Below are positions 8,859-17,548 of a stretch of DNA of 64,000 bases, one piece after another. Under the pieces are notes generated by a model that was not told where the DNA came from, searched no databases, and saw only the letters and a list, made by a program, of their open reading frames with translations. Made by a program: the position numbers and the translations under genes. The stretch spans positions 62,001 to 126,000 of the forward strand of contig NZ_PGGN01000002.1 of NCBI RefSeq assembly GCF_003010935.1, read 5' to 3'. Each line of letters opens with the position of its first letter. Position 1 is the first letter of the stretch. This DNA comes from Phyllobacterium endophyticum (GTDB taxonomy: Bacteria > Pseudomonadota > Alphaproteobacteria > Rhizobiales > Rhizobiaceae).

Positions 8859-9484
8859 GATATAGCGTTCCACCGCCGCCGCGCTTCGTTGATATCTTCG
8901 GGCGTGTTGATGTTGAAAAACGGGTCAAGGGGCACGCCCGATTGCTCCGTCCGAATGGGAAACTCCGCAATCTTGTGCGGATGTCTCTCCAGCCAGGCCA
9001 TAACCCTGCGGTGATTTTCGTTGCTTAACCACCGGCGGAGGTCGCTTCTCAGAGACACGGGCCAGATGCCGAATACAGGATGCAGCCTGCCACCGGAAGC
9101 CGCGACGCAGATACAGCCCCGCTCGTCTGCAACGGAACGGCGAAGCGTATCAACCAGATCATCTGGGAAGAACGGCGTGTCAGTCGCCACAGTCGCAATA
9201 TGGGTGAAAGGCAGCGCCTGACCATTCGCCCATTCCATTGCGGCTAGAATGCCTGCGAGCGGTCCTGCAAAGCCATCTATGTCATCCGGAACTACCGGAA
9301 TCGGCAATTCCATGAATAGAACTGGCTCATTGTTGCTGTTCAGTACGACCGGAGTGATTTGGCGCGAAAGCCGTTCAAAGACATGGTCGATCACGCGCTT
9401 TTCGCCGAACGGCAGCAAGGCCTTGTCTATACCATCCATCCTTCGGGACTGTCCGCCAGCCAGTATGGCACCTGCAATTCGCAA
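8855..9484 (-). CDS. mobA: Molybdenum cofactor guanylyltransferase MobA
   Basis: The 209-residue nucleotidyltransferase transfers GMP to molybdopterin, forming the bis-MGD precursor used by DMSO-reductase-type enzymes such as nitrate reductases and formate dehydrogenases. The GTP-binding LAGGQSRRMDGIDKALLPFG motif and ATDTPFFPDDLV, with the metal-binding aspartate, are both present. The start is TTG 9484, supported by GGAG 7 bases upstream; that site sits in the last codons of the preceding transporter gene, which ends only two bases earlier. The arrangement indicates coupled expression with the transporter. Confidence 0.94.
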   Translation of the reverse strand: MRIAGAILAGGQSRRMDGIDKALLPFGEKRVIDHVFERLSRQITPVVLNSNNEPVLFMELPIPVVPDDIDGFAGPLAGILAAMEWANGQALPFTHIATVATDTPFFPDDLVDTLRRSVADERGCICVAASGGRLHPVFGIWPVSLRSDLRRWLSNENHRRVMAWLERHPHKIAEFPIRTEQSGVPLDPFFNINTPEDINEARRRWNAIS

Positions 9485-9486
9485 AT

Positions 9487-10410
9487 CTATACTCCATCGG
9501 GTGACGTGGTCGCCGCCGTCGTGGTTGCAACCGGCTTCAACCGGCCGACGATGCGCTCACGGTAGAGCGTATAGAGGCCGCTGCCAATCACGATGACTGA
9601 GCCGACAATCATGGGGACGTCCGGCAGGTCGCCAAAAAACAGGAAGCCGAGAACGATCGCCCAGATCAAGCTTGTATACCGGAACGGAGCAACAAAGGCG
9701 ATTTCGCCTTCTCGCATGGCAAGTATGATGAAGTGATACGCGACCATGATGCAGCAGGCGGCAAGCGTCAGAAGCAGGGTGTTCGTCAAGGACATCGGTG
9801 TCCATCCGCCAAGCGGGCCGATCATTCCTATGCCGGCGATTCCCACACCGATCGAAGTTAGGGCCGAGATCATCAGTACTGGTATGGTCTTGGGAACTTT
9901 GCGGGTGGCAAGATCACGAACAGAAGCGAATATGACGGTTACCACGATGAGCAGAACATAGGGGCTGACGCCGTCATGGCTCGGCCTGACGATAATCAAT
10001 ACGCCGAGAAAACCAACGATGATTGCGATCCAGCGCCGCCAGCCAACCGGCTCACCGAAGAACAGCGCCGCTCCTAGTGTCACCACCAGTGGCAGCGCCT
10101 GCAGAATGGCCGACGTCAACGCAAGAGGCACGTGAACAAGCGCGACGAGAAACGTAACCGTGCCGACCACTTCGCCGATGATCCGCAACACAGTCATCTT
10201 GTGAAGCGCCTCACGCAAAGGAACCAACATTCCCTTGTGCCAGGCGAGAGCAAGAATAAGCACTGTCGATATCACGCTGCGTACCAGCATGACCTGACCC
10301 ATATTCATATCTTCGGCCACGAATTTGACTGTCGCGTCGTTGAATGTGAAGCTTGCCATGCCAATGGCCATGAAAAGACTGCCACGCAGATTGGGAGAAA
10401 GCGCCACCAT
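9487..10410 (-). CDS. EamA/DMT-superfamily transporter
   Basis: The 307-residue membrane protein has about ten hydrophobic segments in two EamA halves, each with the usual short loops (for example LPLVVTLGAALFFGEPVGWRRW and LGFLFFGDLPDVPMIVGS). DMT transporters move small metabolites such as amino acids, purines or sugars. It is wedged between moaA and mobA on the same strand and its final codons supply the mobA ribosome site, so it is part of the molybdenum-cofactor transcript. Whether it handles a pterin, guanine or purine precursor is speculation. A 7-bp stem-loop lies upstream at 10432-10450. Confidence 0.9.
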   Translation of the reverse strand: MVALSPNLRGSLFMAIGMASFTFNDATVKFVAEDMNMGQVMLVRSVISTVLILALAWHKGMLVPLREALHKMTVLRIIGEVVGTVTFLVALVHVPLALTSAILQALPLVVTLGAALFFGEPVGWRRWIAIIVGFLGVLIIVRPSHDGVSPYVLLIVVTVIFASVRDLATRKVPKTIPVLMISALTSIGVGIAGIGMIGPLGGWTPMSLTNTLLLTLAACCIMVAYHFIILAMREGEIAFVAPFRYTSLIWAIVLGFLFFGDLPDVPMIVGSVIVIGSGLYTLYRERIVGRLKPVATTTAATTSPDGV

Positions 10411-10508
10411 GATGATTTCCGAGCAAGAAGACGATTCTCCTCCAGAATCGCTTCTGTCGATATATCAATCTGTACTACCTGACGCACTCGGAATGTTTTC
10501 GAAAGGCT

Positions 10509-11543
10509 CTAGCCGCCTGTAACACTCATGTGGCGAGAGACCGCGGGGCGATTGTGGCGACGATCAATGATAAAATCGTGACCCTTCGGCTTGCGGCCGA
10601 TGGCTTCGTCAATGGCATTATTCAGCAGCTCGTTGCCTTCTGACGCGCGCAATGGCTCGCGAAGGTCGGCTGCGTCTTCCTGACCGAGACACATATAGAG
10701 CGTGCCGGTGCACGTCAGTCGTACGCGGTTGCAGCTTTCGCAAAAATTGTGCGTCATTGGCGTGATGAAGCCCACGCGACCGCCAGTTTCCTCGATCTCG
10801 ACATACCGCGCGGGGCCACCCGTCTTGTAGGCGATGTCATTCATGGTGAATTCTTCGGCGAGCTGGGACCGAAGCAGCGACAACGGCAGATATTGATCGG
10901 TACGGTCAAGGTCAATTTCACCCATCGGCATTGTTTCGATGAGCGTAAGATCCATGCCACGCCCATGAGCCCAGCGGATCATCTCCGGAATTTCATGGTC
11001 ATTGAAGCCCTTGAGGGCAACTGCGTTGAGCTTGACTTTGATGCCGGCTTCCTGAGCGGCATCGATGCCTTCCATAACCCGGTTGAAGTCGCCCCAGCGC
11101 GTGATGGCCCGGAATTTATCCGGGTCAAGTGTATCGAGAGACACGTTTATGCGCCTTACGCCGTGCCCGGCCAGTTCCGATGCAAAGCGCGCAAGCTGCG
11201 ATCCGTTCGTGGTAAGCGTCAACTCTTCGAGCGCTCCTGACTGGAGGTGCCGCGAAAGTTCGCCGATCAGATGCATGATATTCTTGCGAACGAGCGGTTC
11301 GCCGCCCGTAAGGCGCAATTTCTTGACGCCTTTTTCTATAAAGGCTGTGCAGAGGCGATCGAGTTCTTCGAGTGTCAGCAGGTCCTTTTTCGGCAGGAAA
11401 GTCATGTGTTCCGACATGCAATAGGTGCAGCGGAAGTCGCAGCGATCAGTCACCGACACGCGCAAATAACTTATCGTTCGCCCGAAAGGATCGATCATGG
11501 GTGCCTGATGTGCTGCTATGTCGAGCAATTGTGCTTGGTCCAA
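10509..11543 (-). CDS. moaA: GTP 3',8-cyclase MoaA
   Basis: This 344-residue radical SAM enzyme turns GTP into 3',8-cyclo-GTP, the first step of molybdopterin synthesis, with MoaC. C35-x3-C39-x2-C42 binds the SAM cluster. The second cluster, which binds GTP, is held by CESC plus a third cysteine in the C-terminal region (the [15 protein letters not shown] segment). The protein ends in the double glycine needed for catalysis in MoaA. The start is TTG 11543, firmly set by AGGAGA 7 bases upstream. No molybdenum-cofactor riboswitch is evident upstream. Confidence 0.97.
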   Translation of the reverse strand: MDQAQLLDIAAHQAPMIDPFGRTISYLRVSVTDRCDFRCTYCMSEHMTFLPKKDLLTLEELDRLCTAFIEKGVKKLRLTGGEPLVRKNIMHLIGELSRHLQSGALEELTLTTNGSQLARFASELAGHGVRRINVSLDTLDPDKFRAITRWGDFNRVMEGIDAAQEAGIKVKLNAVALKGFNDHEIPEMIRWAHGRGMDLTLIETMPMGEIDLDRTDQYLPLSLLRSQLAEEFTMNDIAYKTGGPARYVEIEETGGRVGFITPMTHNFCESCNRVRLTCTGTLYMCLGQEDAADLREPLRASEGNELLNNAIDEAIGRKPKGHDFIIDRRHNRPAVSRHMSVTGG

Positions 11544-11735
11544 AAGCTTTCTCCTGGAGAAGAAATAGGGTGCATGTGTTTAATTGTCCAGTTCTCGGCG
11601 AAGACAAGCGCTGAGGCCTTTGTACGCAGATTGCTAGCTCCCGCGTTCCTTGCCGGCAGCATCTTTCCAGGTGCTTCCGCTTGCGACCTCAAGCGCCTGC
11701 GCTTACAGAAGGCGGATCACGAGGAGCGTTCACCG

Positions 11736-12116
11736 ATGACTGATGCCTGGCCCAAAGAATTGCGCGTAAGCAAAGACCGTCGCTCGCTGACGGTTACCTT
11801 CGACAATGGTGAAAACCATGTACTCACGGCGGAGCTTCTGCGCGTGGCGTCTCCCTCGGCGGAAGTGCAGGGGCACTCACCCGAGCAGCGCCAGACGGTG
11901 CCAGGTAAGATGAATGTGGAGATTGCCAGAATGGAACCCGTTGGCAACTATGCTGTCCGCATAATCTTCGACGATACGCATGATACTGGCTTGTTCAGCT
12001 GGGATTATCTGATTGACCTAGGACGCAACAGGGATACGCGCTGGCAGGCTTATCTTGATGAACTTTCCAGCAAGGGTCTAAGCCGGGAGCCGTTTGCCCC
12101 AAGGCGTGTGCCCTGA
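11736..12116 (+). CDS. DUF971 (gamma-butyrobetaine hydroxylase N-terminal-like) domain protein
   Basis: The 126-residue protein has a DUF971 domain: WPKELRVSKDRRSLTVTFDNG, then ELLRVASPSAE and the closing GLFSWDYLIDLGRN. This small domain also occurs at the N-terminus of gamma-butyrobetaine hydroxylase and fused to Mrp/ApbC iron-sulfur carriers, and its job alone is unknown. ATG 11736 has GAGGAG 9 bases upstream; the longer open frame beginning at 11247 crosses the moaA gene in antisense and is not used. It diverges from moaA and ends one base before the convergent L,D-transpeptidase gene. Confidence 0.85.
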   Translation: MTDAWPKELRVSKDRRSLTVTFDNGENHVLTAELLRVASPSAEVQGHSPEQRQTVPGKMNVEIARMEPVGNYAVRIIFDDTHDTGLFSWDYLIDLGRNRDTRWQAYLDELSSKGLSREPFAPRRVP

Positions 12117-12117
12117 G

Positions 12118-12726
12118 TTATCTCAGGACAACGACCTTCGTTCCAATATCGACATTGGCGTAAAGATGTTTCACGTCATCATTTGCCATTCGAATGCAGC
12201 CCGACGACATAGCTTGGCCAATCGTCCAAGGCTGGTTCGTTCCATGAATTCGATAGACGGTGGAGCCTATATACATGGCTCTGGCGCCAAGCGGATTATT
12301 CGGCCCACCGGGCATATATGCTGGAAGGATGCGACCCTTCTTCGCTTCGCGTGAGCGCATGACTGCAGGCGGGGTCCAGCCCGGCCATTCGGCTTTGCGA
12401 GAAATCCTGTTGCTGCCGCTCCAAGTGAATCCATCGCGGCCAACGCCGATACCATATGCGATTGCCTGGCCTGGTTCGGTGACATGATAAAGCCGCCGCT
12501 CACTCGTGTTGATCACGATCGTTCCGGAACCATAGGTTGCAGGGAATGACACGGATTTTCGCGCGATAGGCGATCGATCCGATACATACTTGCTTGGTTG
12601 ACGTGCCGGCTGGCCCGCAAGAAATATTTTCTTGATAAGTGTATCTTTCGCGTTTGCAGGTGCCGCAAAAGAACTTAATCCAAATAGCACCGCAAAAATC
12701 AACGACGTACCAAGAAATCTATTCAT
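12118..12726 (-). CDS. Short L,D-transpeptidase (YkuD domain)
   Basis: The 202-residue exported enzyme of the ErfK/YbiS/YcfS/YnhG type has a signal peptide ending near ANA/KD (about residue 26). A YkuD domain fills the rest, with IHGTNQPWTIGQAMSSGCIRM; the His-x14-17-S-x-G-C-R pattern gives the active Cys177. These enzymes make 3-3 peptidoglycan crosslinks or attach proteins to peptidoglycan, and in Rhizobiales they are central to polar growth. ATG 12726 follows a GGGGGA site. A larger YcbB-type L,D-transpeptidase diverges from it beyond a 294-base gap. Confidence 0.93.
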   Translation of the reverse strand: MNRFLGTSLIFAVLFGLSSFAAPANAKDTLIKKIFLAGQPARQPSKYVSDRSPIARKSVSFPATYGSGTIVINTSERRLYHVTEPGQAIAYGIGVGRDGFTWSGSNRISRKAEWPGWTPPAVMRSREAKKGRILPAYMPGGPNNPLGARAMYIGSTVYRIHGTNQPWTIGQAMSSGCIRMANDDVKHLYANVDIGTKVVVLR

Positions 12727-13020
12727 CGCATCCCCCAATCCGATGTCATGAGTCGCTTCTTCTGTGACATTATTGCAAGTTTTACAAAGGAAGTCGTCTT
12801 GTCAAACAATCGAACGATAAATCAACATGAATATGAATGTAAATCCGGATAAATGTGTCCAAACCAGCACACAGCTTAAAATTGTGCCGGGGCGAGGTGA
12901 TATCTGGGGGCGGGGGCATTGTTAAAACAATCTAAATACGATGCGGTCAAACTGGTCACACACCTCTTCCAACGGCTCATGTTCATCCGTGGGCAACACA
13001 GTTCCAGCTGGGCGCGTATC

Positions 13021-14958
13021 ATGAATACCTCTTCCAAAAAGAATGCAATTTTCCTGGCTGCCATGTTGTCAGCCACGGCAATCTCCATGTCGCAGGCTTC
13101 GGCGGCCAGCAATCTGATGGAACTGCTGTTTGGCAATCGCGGTGTCGGATCCCGTGCTGTCGACCAGACCCAGCAGGCGCATCCTGGGCGGCTGGAGGAT
13201 GACCAGACAACCAGGCGCGCGAGCGTCCAGCGTCCAACCGCCCCGATCAAGCGCGTCGTCGTTTCAGCGCCTACGAATTACGACTACAAGCCGGAAGGCC
13301 TGGTTCAGGTTGATTTTTCGAAAGTGGATACGCAGATCACCGCTTCGGCTGATCATGGGGATATTACGCCATCGATGGCTATGGACGAATTCGGATTGAA
13401 GATTGACCATTTGAAGGCCGCTCACGTTCTTGCAGAAAAGGAAATCTCTGACGCGATCGTCTCATACTATGCCACCAAACAGCGTCCGATCTGGACTGCC
13501 TCGTATGACGTGACACGGAAGGCAAAGGCAGTAGTGGCTCTTTTTGCCAAAGCGGCAGAAGATGGCCTTGATCCGCAGGATTACACCGTCACGGTGCCCA
13601 GCGACTATTATGACCGCTCCGATATCCCGGCAAGGTTGAAGGAGCTGGCGGATTTCGAGCTTGCCCTGTCGGCACGTGCGCTCCGCTACGCGATGGATCA
13701 GGGCGAGGGCCGGATCAATCCGAACCGCCTCAGCGGGTTCCACGATATTGCCACAGGAAGGCTCAAGCCGCGGGAAGTGATCAACCAGCTAGCTTCGTCG
13801 AATGATCCAGTTGCAACGCTTGTTGCCTTTGAACCGCAGAATAAATGGTATGCCGAGCTGAAAAAGAACCTGCAGGGGCTTGGGGAGACCGACGAACCCA
13901 TCAGACGCGTTGCTCCGGGCACTTTGATTCGCCCTGGCGAGACCAATCCGGAAATTCGAAACGTCGTGGCGCTGATCAGGACGAAAGCGCCGAAAGACTA
14001 TATCGCTACGCACGATTCGGTGTTGGCCGCGCACGAGAATGGCGATGTCTATGATGAGACCCTCGTCGAGGCCATCAAGGACTTTCAAAAATCGCAAGGG
14101 CGCAAAGCTGACGGAATAATCGGTAGCAGCACGATCAAATCGCTCCAGAGCGAAACAAATGCGTCCAAGCGAGACCGCATCCTTTATTCGATGGAGCGCC
14201 TCCGCTGGCTCCCGCACGATTTCGGCAAGCGATATGTTTTCATCAACCAGCCCGCATACAGGGCCCAATATTTCGATGACAACACGGAAAAGCTGGCGAT
14301 GAACATCGTCATTGGCTCGCCCACAAACCAGACCTATTTTTTCGATGATACAATCGAAACGGTTGTCTTCAATCCATCTTGGGGCGTGCCGCGTTCCATT
14401 ATCCTCAATGAGATGATGCCAAAGATACTCAGCAATCCCTCCTATCTGGAAAACAGTGGATATGAGGTCTACGACAAGTCGGGCCGCGTGGTCCCGTCAA
14501 GTTCCGTCAACTGGTATCAGATCGCTTCAAATGGCGGGGGCGTGGGTATTCGCCAGAAGCCAAGCCTGGACAATGCCTTGGGCGAACTGAAGATACTTTT
14601 CCCGAACAGCCATGATATTTACATGCATGACACGCCCGCCAAGTCGTATTTCAAGCGTGACATGCGGGCATTGAGCCATGGCTGCATCCGCCTGGAGCGC
14701 CCACGTGATATGGCTGCTGCAGTGCTCGGCGTGCCCGTCGAAGATCTCAAGCAGTACTTCGGTAAGAATGAGCGTAGCGTGAAACTCAAGGATCAGCTTC
14801 CCGTCTACGTGTCATATTTCACTGCTTGGCCGGATGCCACGACCGGAGAGATAAACTACTACGACGACGTCTATGAGCGTGATGCCTATCTGGAAAAGGC
14901 CATCGCCAAGACGCGTGCAGTCCGGCAGACGGCAAGCATTCAAACTGCGAATCTATAG
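13021..14958 (+). CDS. Large L,D-transpeptidase (YcbB/LdtD type) with peptidoglycan-binding domain
   Basis: The 645-residue exported protein begins with a signal peptide ending near SQASA/AS (about residue 28). A scaffold domain follows, then a peptidoglycan-binding repeat (LVEAIKDFQKSQGRKADGIIGSSTIKSLQ, about residues 345-375), then the YkuD catalytic domain with MHDTPAKSYFKRDMRALSHGCIRLERP, giving catalytic Cys555. YcbB-type enzymes catalyse 3-3 crosslinking and confer beta-lactam tolerance in E. coli. The start at 13021 is taken at the signal peptide; the ribosome site is weak and in-frame TTG 12919 lacks sense as a signal. It ends 7 bases before the convergent Anbu gene. Confidence 0.9.
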   Translation: MNTSSKKNAIFLAAMLSATAISMSQASAASNLMELLFGNRGVGSRAVDQTQQAHPGRLEDDQTTRRASVQRPTAPIKRVVVSAPTNYDYKPEGLVQVDFSKVDTQITASADHGDITPSMAMDEFGLKIDHLKAAHVLAEKEISDAIVSYYATKQRPIWTASYDVTRKAKAVVALFAKAAEDGLDPQDYTVTVPSDYYDRSDIPARLKELADFELALSARALRYAMDQGEGRINPNRLSGFHDIATGRLKPREVINQLASSNDPVATLVAFEPQNKWYAELKKNLQGLGETDEPIRRVAPGTLIRPGETNPEIRNVVALIRTKAPKDYIATHDSVLAAHENGDVYDETLVEAIKDFQKSQGRKADGIIGSSTIKSLQSETNASKRDRILYSMERLRWLPHDFGKRYVFINQPAYRAQYFDDNTEKLAMNIVIGSPTNQTYFFDDTIETVVFNPSWGVPRSIILNEMMPKILSNPSYLENSGYEVYDKSGRVVPSSSVNWYQIASNGGGVGIRQKPSLDNALGELKILFPNSHDIYMHDTPAKSYFKRDMRALSHGCIRLERPRDMAAAVLGVPVEDLKQYFGKNERSVKLKDQLPVYVSYFTAWPDATTGEINYYDDVYERDAYLEKAIAKTRAVRQTASIQTANL

Positions 14959-14965
14959 TTCACAG

Positions 14966-15706
14966 TCAGTTGCCGGTTTTGATCTCGAAAGGTGGCAGGC
15001 TCTGGAACGCAAGTTTCAAAGCCTGCGACCAGCCTTCGGAGACAATCTCATAATAGGGATCATGGCGTTCGATGCGTTTCTCGAAGCCCAGTTTTAGACT
15101 GTCCGATTCGTAAAACTGCAGATCGAGCGGCAATCCGACCGACAGATTGGATTTCAAGGTGGAATCGAATGACACGAGTAAAAGCTTGGTAGCCTCTTCG
15201 AATGTCATCGCCGGATCGTAGGAGCGGACAAGGATCGGCTTGCCATATTTATGCTCTCCGATCTGGAAGAAAGGCGTATCAGGCGTCGATTCGATGAAGT
15301 TGCCCTCCGGATAAATCAGGAAGAGGCGTGGATCGCCGCCCTTGATCTGACCCCCGAGAATGATCGACGCACCAAACGAATCGGCGCGCTGCCCCGCTGA
15401 ATCGACCTCGTGAATGACGCTCCTGATTGTGTCGCCGACAAGTCGCGCCGTCTGAAACATGGAAGGCATCTCATAGATCGAAGGCGCCCTTTCCGATGGT
15501 TGCTTGGTCCGTTCATTGAGAATGCTGATGACAGCTTGCGTGGTCGCGAGGTTGCCGGAGGAAAGCAGCGTGATGACACGATCGCCTGACTTCGCCCAGG
15601 TATACATTTTCTTGAAGGTGGAAATGTTGTCCACACCGGCATTCGTTCTCGTGTCAGACATGAAAACAAGGCCGCGGTCCAGTTTGAGCCCCACGCAATA
15701 AGTCAT
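14966..15706 (-). CDS. Anbu-type proteasome-like peptidase
   Basis: The 246-residue protein belongs to the 20S proteasome/HslV Ntn-hydrolase family, subgroup Anbu (ancestral beta subunit). It begins MTYCVGLKLDRGLVFMSDTRTNAG; removal of Met1 would expose Thr as the N-terminal nucleophile. The Asp in SDTRTN and the lysine in TFKKMYTW supply the usual Thr-Asp-Lys catalytic set. No N-terminal propeptide is present. Published Anbu structures show open helical or ring assemblies without a known ATPase partner, and no robust substrate is established. It is last in a four-gene operon with ATP-grasp, alpha-E and transglutaminase-like genes. ATG 15706 has GGGA 6 bases upstream. Confidence 0.92.
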   Translation of the reverse strand: MTYCVGLKLDRGLVFMSDTRTNAGVDNISTFKKMYTWAKSGDRVITLLSSGNLATTQAVISILNERTKQPSERAPSIYEMPSMFQTARLVGDTIRSVIHEVDSAGQRADSFGASIILGGQIKGGDPRLFLIYPEGNFIESTPDTPFFQIGEHKYGKPILVRSYDPAMTFEEATKLLLVSFDSTLKSNLSVGLPLDLQFYESDSLKLGFEKRIERHDPYYEIVSEGWSQALKLAFQSLPPFEIKTGN

Positions 15707-15737
15707 AGCGAATCCCGAATTCCCGATAGCAGAGCGA

Positions 15738-16535
15738 TTACTGCTCTACATTGACCTCTACGGCAAGTGATTCAATGCCTGGCCCAAAGCGTACACCGGA
15801 AATTGGTGCCGCCTCGCGGTAGTCGAGGCCACAAGCCAAGCGCACGTAGGTTTCGTTTGGACAAATATCATTGGCAGCATCGAAACCAACCCATCCGAGC
15901 CCGTCAATGTGGGCCTCAGCCCAGGCATGGCTAGCCGTCTGTTCGACCGTGTTGTTGAGCATGAGATAGCCGGAAACGTAGCGGGCGGGAATATTGAGCA
16001 GGCGGGCGACGGAAATGAAAATATGAGTATGGTCCTGGCACACGCCGTTGCCATTGAGGAGTGCCTCCTCGGCCGTCGTATTGATTGTAGTGGTCCCCGG
16101 CGTATAGGCCACCCTTTGATGCAGTGCTCCCATGAGTTCGTGCATGAGCGCGAGTTTATCGGACTTGTCCGGCAGTCCCGCAGCCAGACCACGGATAGCT
16201 TCTCCGGGCTTGGTCAGCTCTGTCTCACGCTCGTAAAGCCAGGTAGGCATGAAATTATAAACCTTGCCAAGAACTCCGGTCCGGTCTTCCGTCTCCACAT
16301 GTCCTCCAGCGCGGATGACGAGTTCTTCTACGTCGCGCTCAAGTCTTATGAGCATGGTGCGATTTCCATAGCCATCGCGGTAATTGGCTTCTTGCGTCGC
16401 ACCCTCGACAGTAACGGACCAATCACTGACCTTCTGTCCCGGGCTGCTCTGCGGATGCATGCGCAGGCGCAACACCGAATAGTGTACCGGAGCGTCATAG
16501 CGATAGTGTGAGTTGTGCTGGATATTCAGAAGCAT
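15738..16535 (-). CDS. Transglutaminase-like cysteine protease/ligase (Anbu-associated)
   Basis: The 265-residue protein has an N-terminal bacterial transglutaminase-like beta domain (Bact_transglu_N: LNIQHNSHYRYDAPVHYSVLRLR) followed by the papain-like transglutaminase core. The triad is visible as Cys166 in NGVCQDHTHI, His203 in ASHAWAEAHI and Asp219 in WVGFDAAND. Such proteins hydrolyse or form amide bonds. The ATG at 16535 lies five bases after the alpha-E stop; an in-frame TTG three codons upstream overlaps that stop. It belongs to the ATP-grasp/alpha-E/Anbu cluster and probably acts on the same peptide substrate. Confidence 0.9.
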   Translation of the reverse strand: MLLNIQHNSHYRYDAPVHYSVLRLRMHPQSSPGQKVSDWSVTVEGATQEANYRDGYGNRTMLIRLERDVEELVIRAGGHVETEDRTGVLGKVYNFMPTWLYERETELTKPGEAIRGLAAGLPDKSDKLALMHELMGALHQRVAYTPGTTTINTTAEEALLNGNGVCQDHTHIFISVARLLNIPARYVSGYLMLNNTVEQTASHAWAEAHIDGLGWVGFDAANDICPNETYVRLACGLDYREAAPISGVRFGPGIESLAVEVNVEQ

Positions 16536-16540
16536 GTTCT

Positions 16541-17482
16541 TCAATCGAAATTGTAGGCTTGAGCAATCTTGCTGCTCAAGCTGTTTGTCTGATGAATGAG
16601 ATCGCTCAGGAATTCGTGTAGTCCGTTGTCAAAGATAGTACGGATCTCATTGTTTTCGAGCCGCGTCATGATACTTTCTGACATTTCATGGCACTCGTGT
16701 CTCTTGCCGTAGTCCAGAGCAAGGTATTTCAGGTTATCCACAATGTTGGAATAACAGAAGTTTAGCGATCGCGGCATGCGTGAGTTCAGGATCAGGTAAT
16801 CCGCTATGTTCACTGGATTGTATTCGACATCATAGACCCATCGATAGGAGCGGTGAGCCGAAACGGATCGCAAGATTGACTCCCACTGAAAGTTATCCAG
16901 TGTGGTTCCGACGTAGGAAATCGAGGGTAGCAACACGTAATATTTGACATCGAGAATGCGTGCGGTGTTGTCAGCGCGTTCGATGAACGTGCCGATACGT
17001 GCAAAGTTGAAAATTTCATTGCGGAGCATGGTTCCATGAAAGGCGCCGCGAATGATGGCGGTTTCCCGCTTGATCTGGTCCAGTACACGCGGCAAGTCCG
17101 TTTCGGGAACGGCCGAGGCCAACGTGGACTTAAGGACCATCCACGTTTCGTTGACAGCCTCCCAAGCCTCGCGTGTCAGAGCCGTTCGTACCATTCGTGC
17201 ATTGGAGCGCGCAGTTTCGACGCATGACATCACGCTTGAAGGATTGTTCAGATCACGCAACAGAAAATCTGAAACGAGACTTGCGTTATATTCCTTGTAC
17301 TTGCTGTCGTAGCCGATCTTTACTCCCGCGCTCATTAAAACGGATGACCACTCTTCTGGTGCATCTGACGTTTTCGTCAGCGCCATTCGCAGTCCGGCAT
17401 CGATGAGGCGCGCCATATTCTCTGCCCGCTCTATGTAGCGGAACATCCAGTAGAGACCATTCGCGGTGCGGCCAAGAAGCAT
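16541..17482 (-). CDS. Alpha-E domain protein (DUF403)
   Basis: The 313-residue, almost entirely helical protein starts MLLGRTANGLYWMFRYIERAENMARL, the family hallmark with conserved Y-W-x-R-Y-x-E-R-A-E-N. Alpha-E proteins have no proven activity; comparative genomics groups them with circularly permuted ATP-grasp ligases and transglutaminase-like peptidases, and suggests a peptide-binding or ligase-accessory role. It lies 66 bases after the ATP-grasp gene and 5 bases before the transglutaminase ATG, all on the minus strand. Confidence 0.92.
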   Translation of the reverse strand: MLLGRTANGLYWMFRYIERAENMARLIDAGLRMALTKTSDAPEEWSSVLMSAGVKIGYDSKYKEYNASLVSDFLLRDLNNPSSVMSCVETARSNARMVRTALTREAWEAVNETWMVLKSTLASAVPETDLPRVLDQIKRETAIIRGAFHGTMLRNEIFNFARIGTFIERADNTARILDVKYYVLLPSISYVGTTLDNFQWESILRSVSAHRSYRWVYDVEYNPVNIADYLILNSRMPRSLNFCYSNIVDNLKYLALDYGKRHECHEMSESIMTRLENNEIRTIFDNGLHEFLSDLIHQTNSLSSKIAQAYNFD

Positions 17483-17548
17483 TTTCTGGTAGTTTCCCTC
17501 TGTGATTCAGGAACCGTCTTTAGCGGTTCTTATTTCTGCATGGATCGT

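Noticed and set aside
10432-10450. 7-bp stem-loop with a GGAGG loop upstream of the DMT transporter gene, considered as a regulatory switch or terminator
   Set aside because: The loop GGAGG is 25 bases from the start codon and no T-run follows, so neither a ribosome switch nor termination is supported.
11247-11735. Long N-terminal extension of the DUF971 frame through moaA
   Set aside because: The extension is antisense to moaA, and a proper ribosome site precedes the later ATG at 11736.
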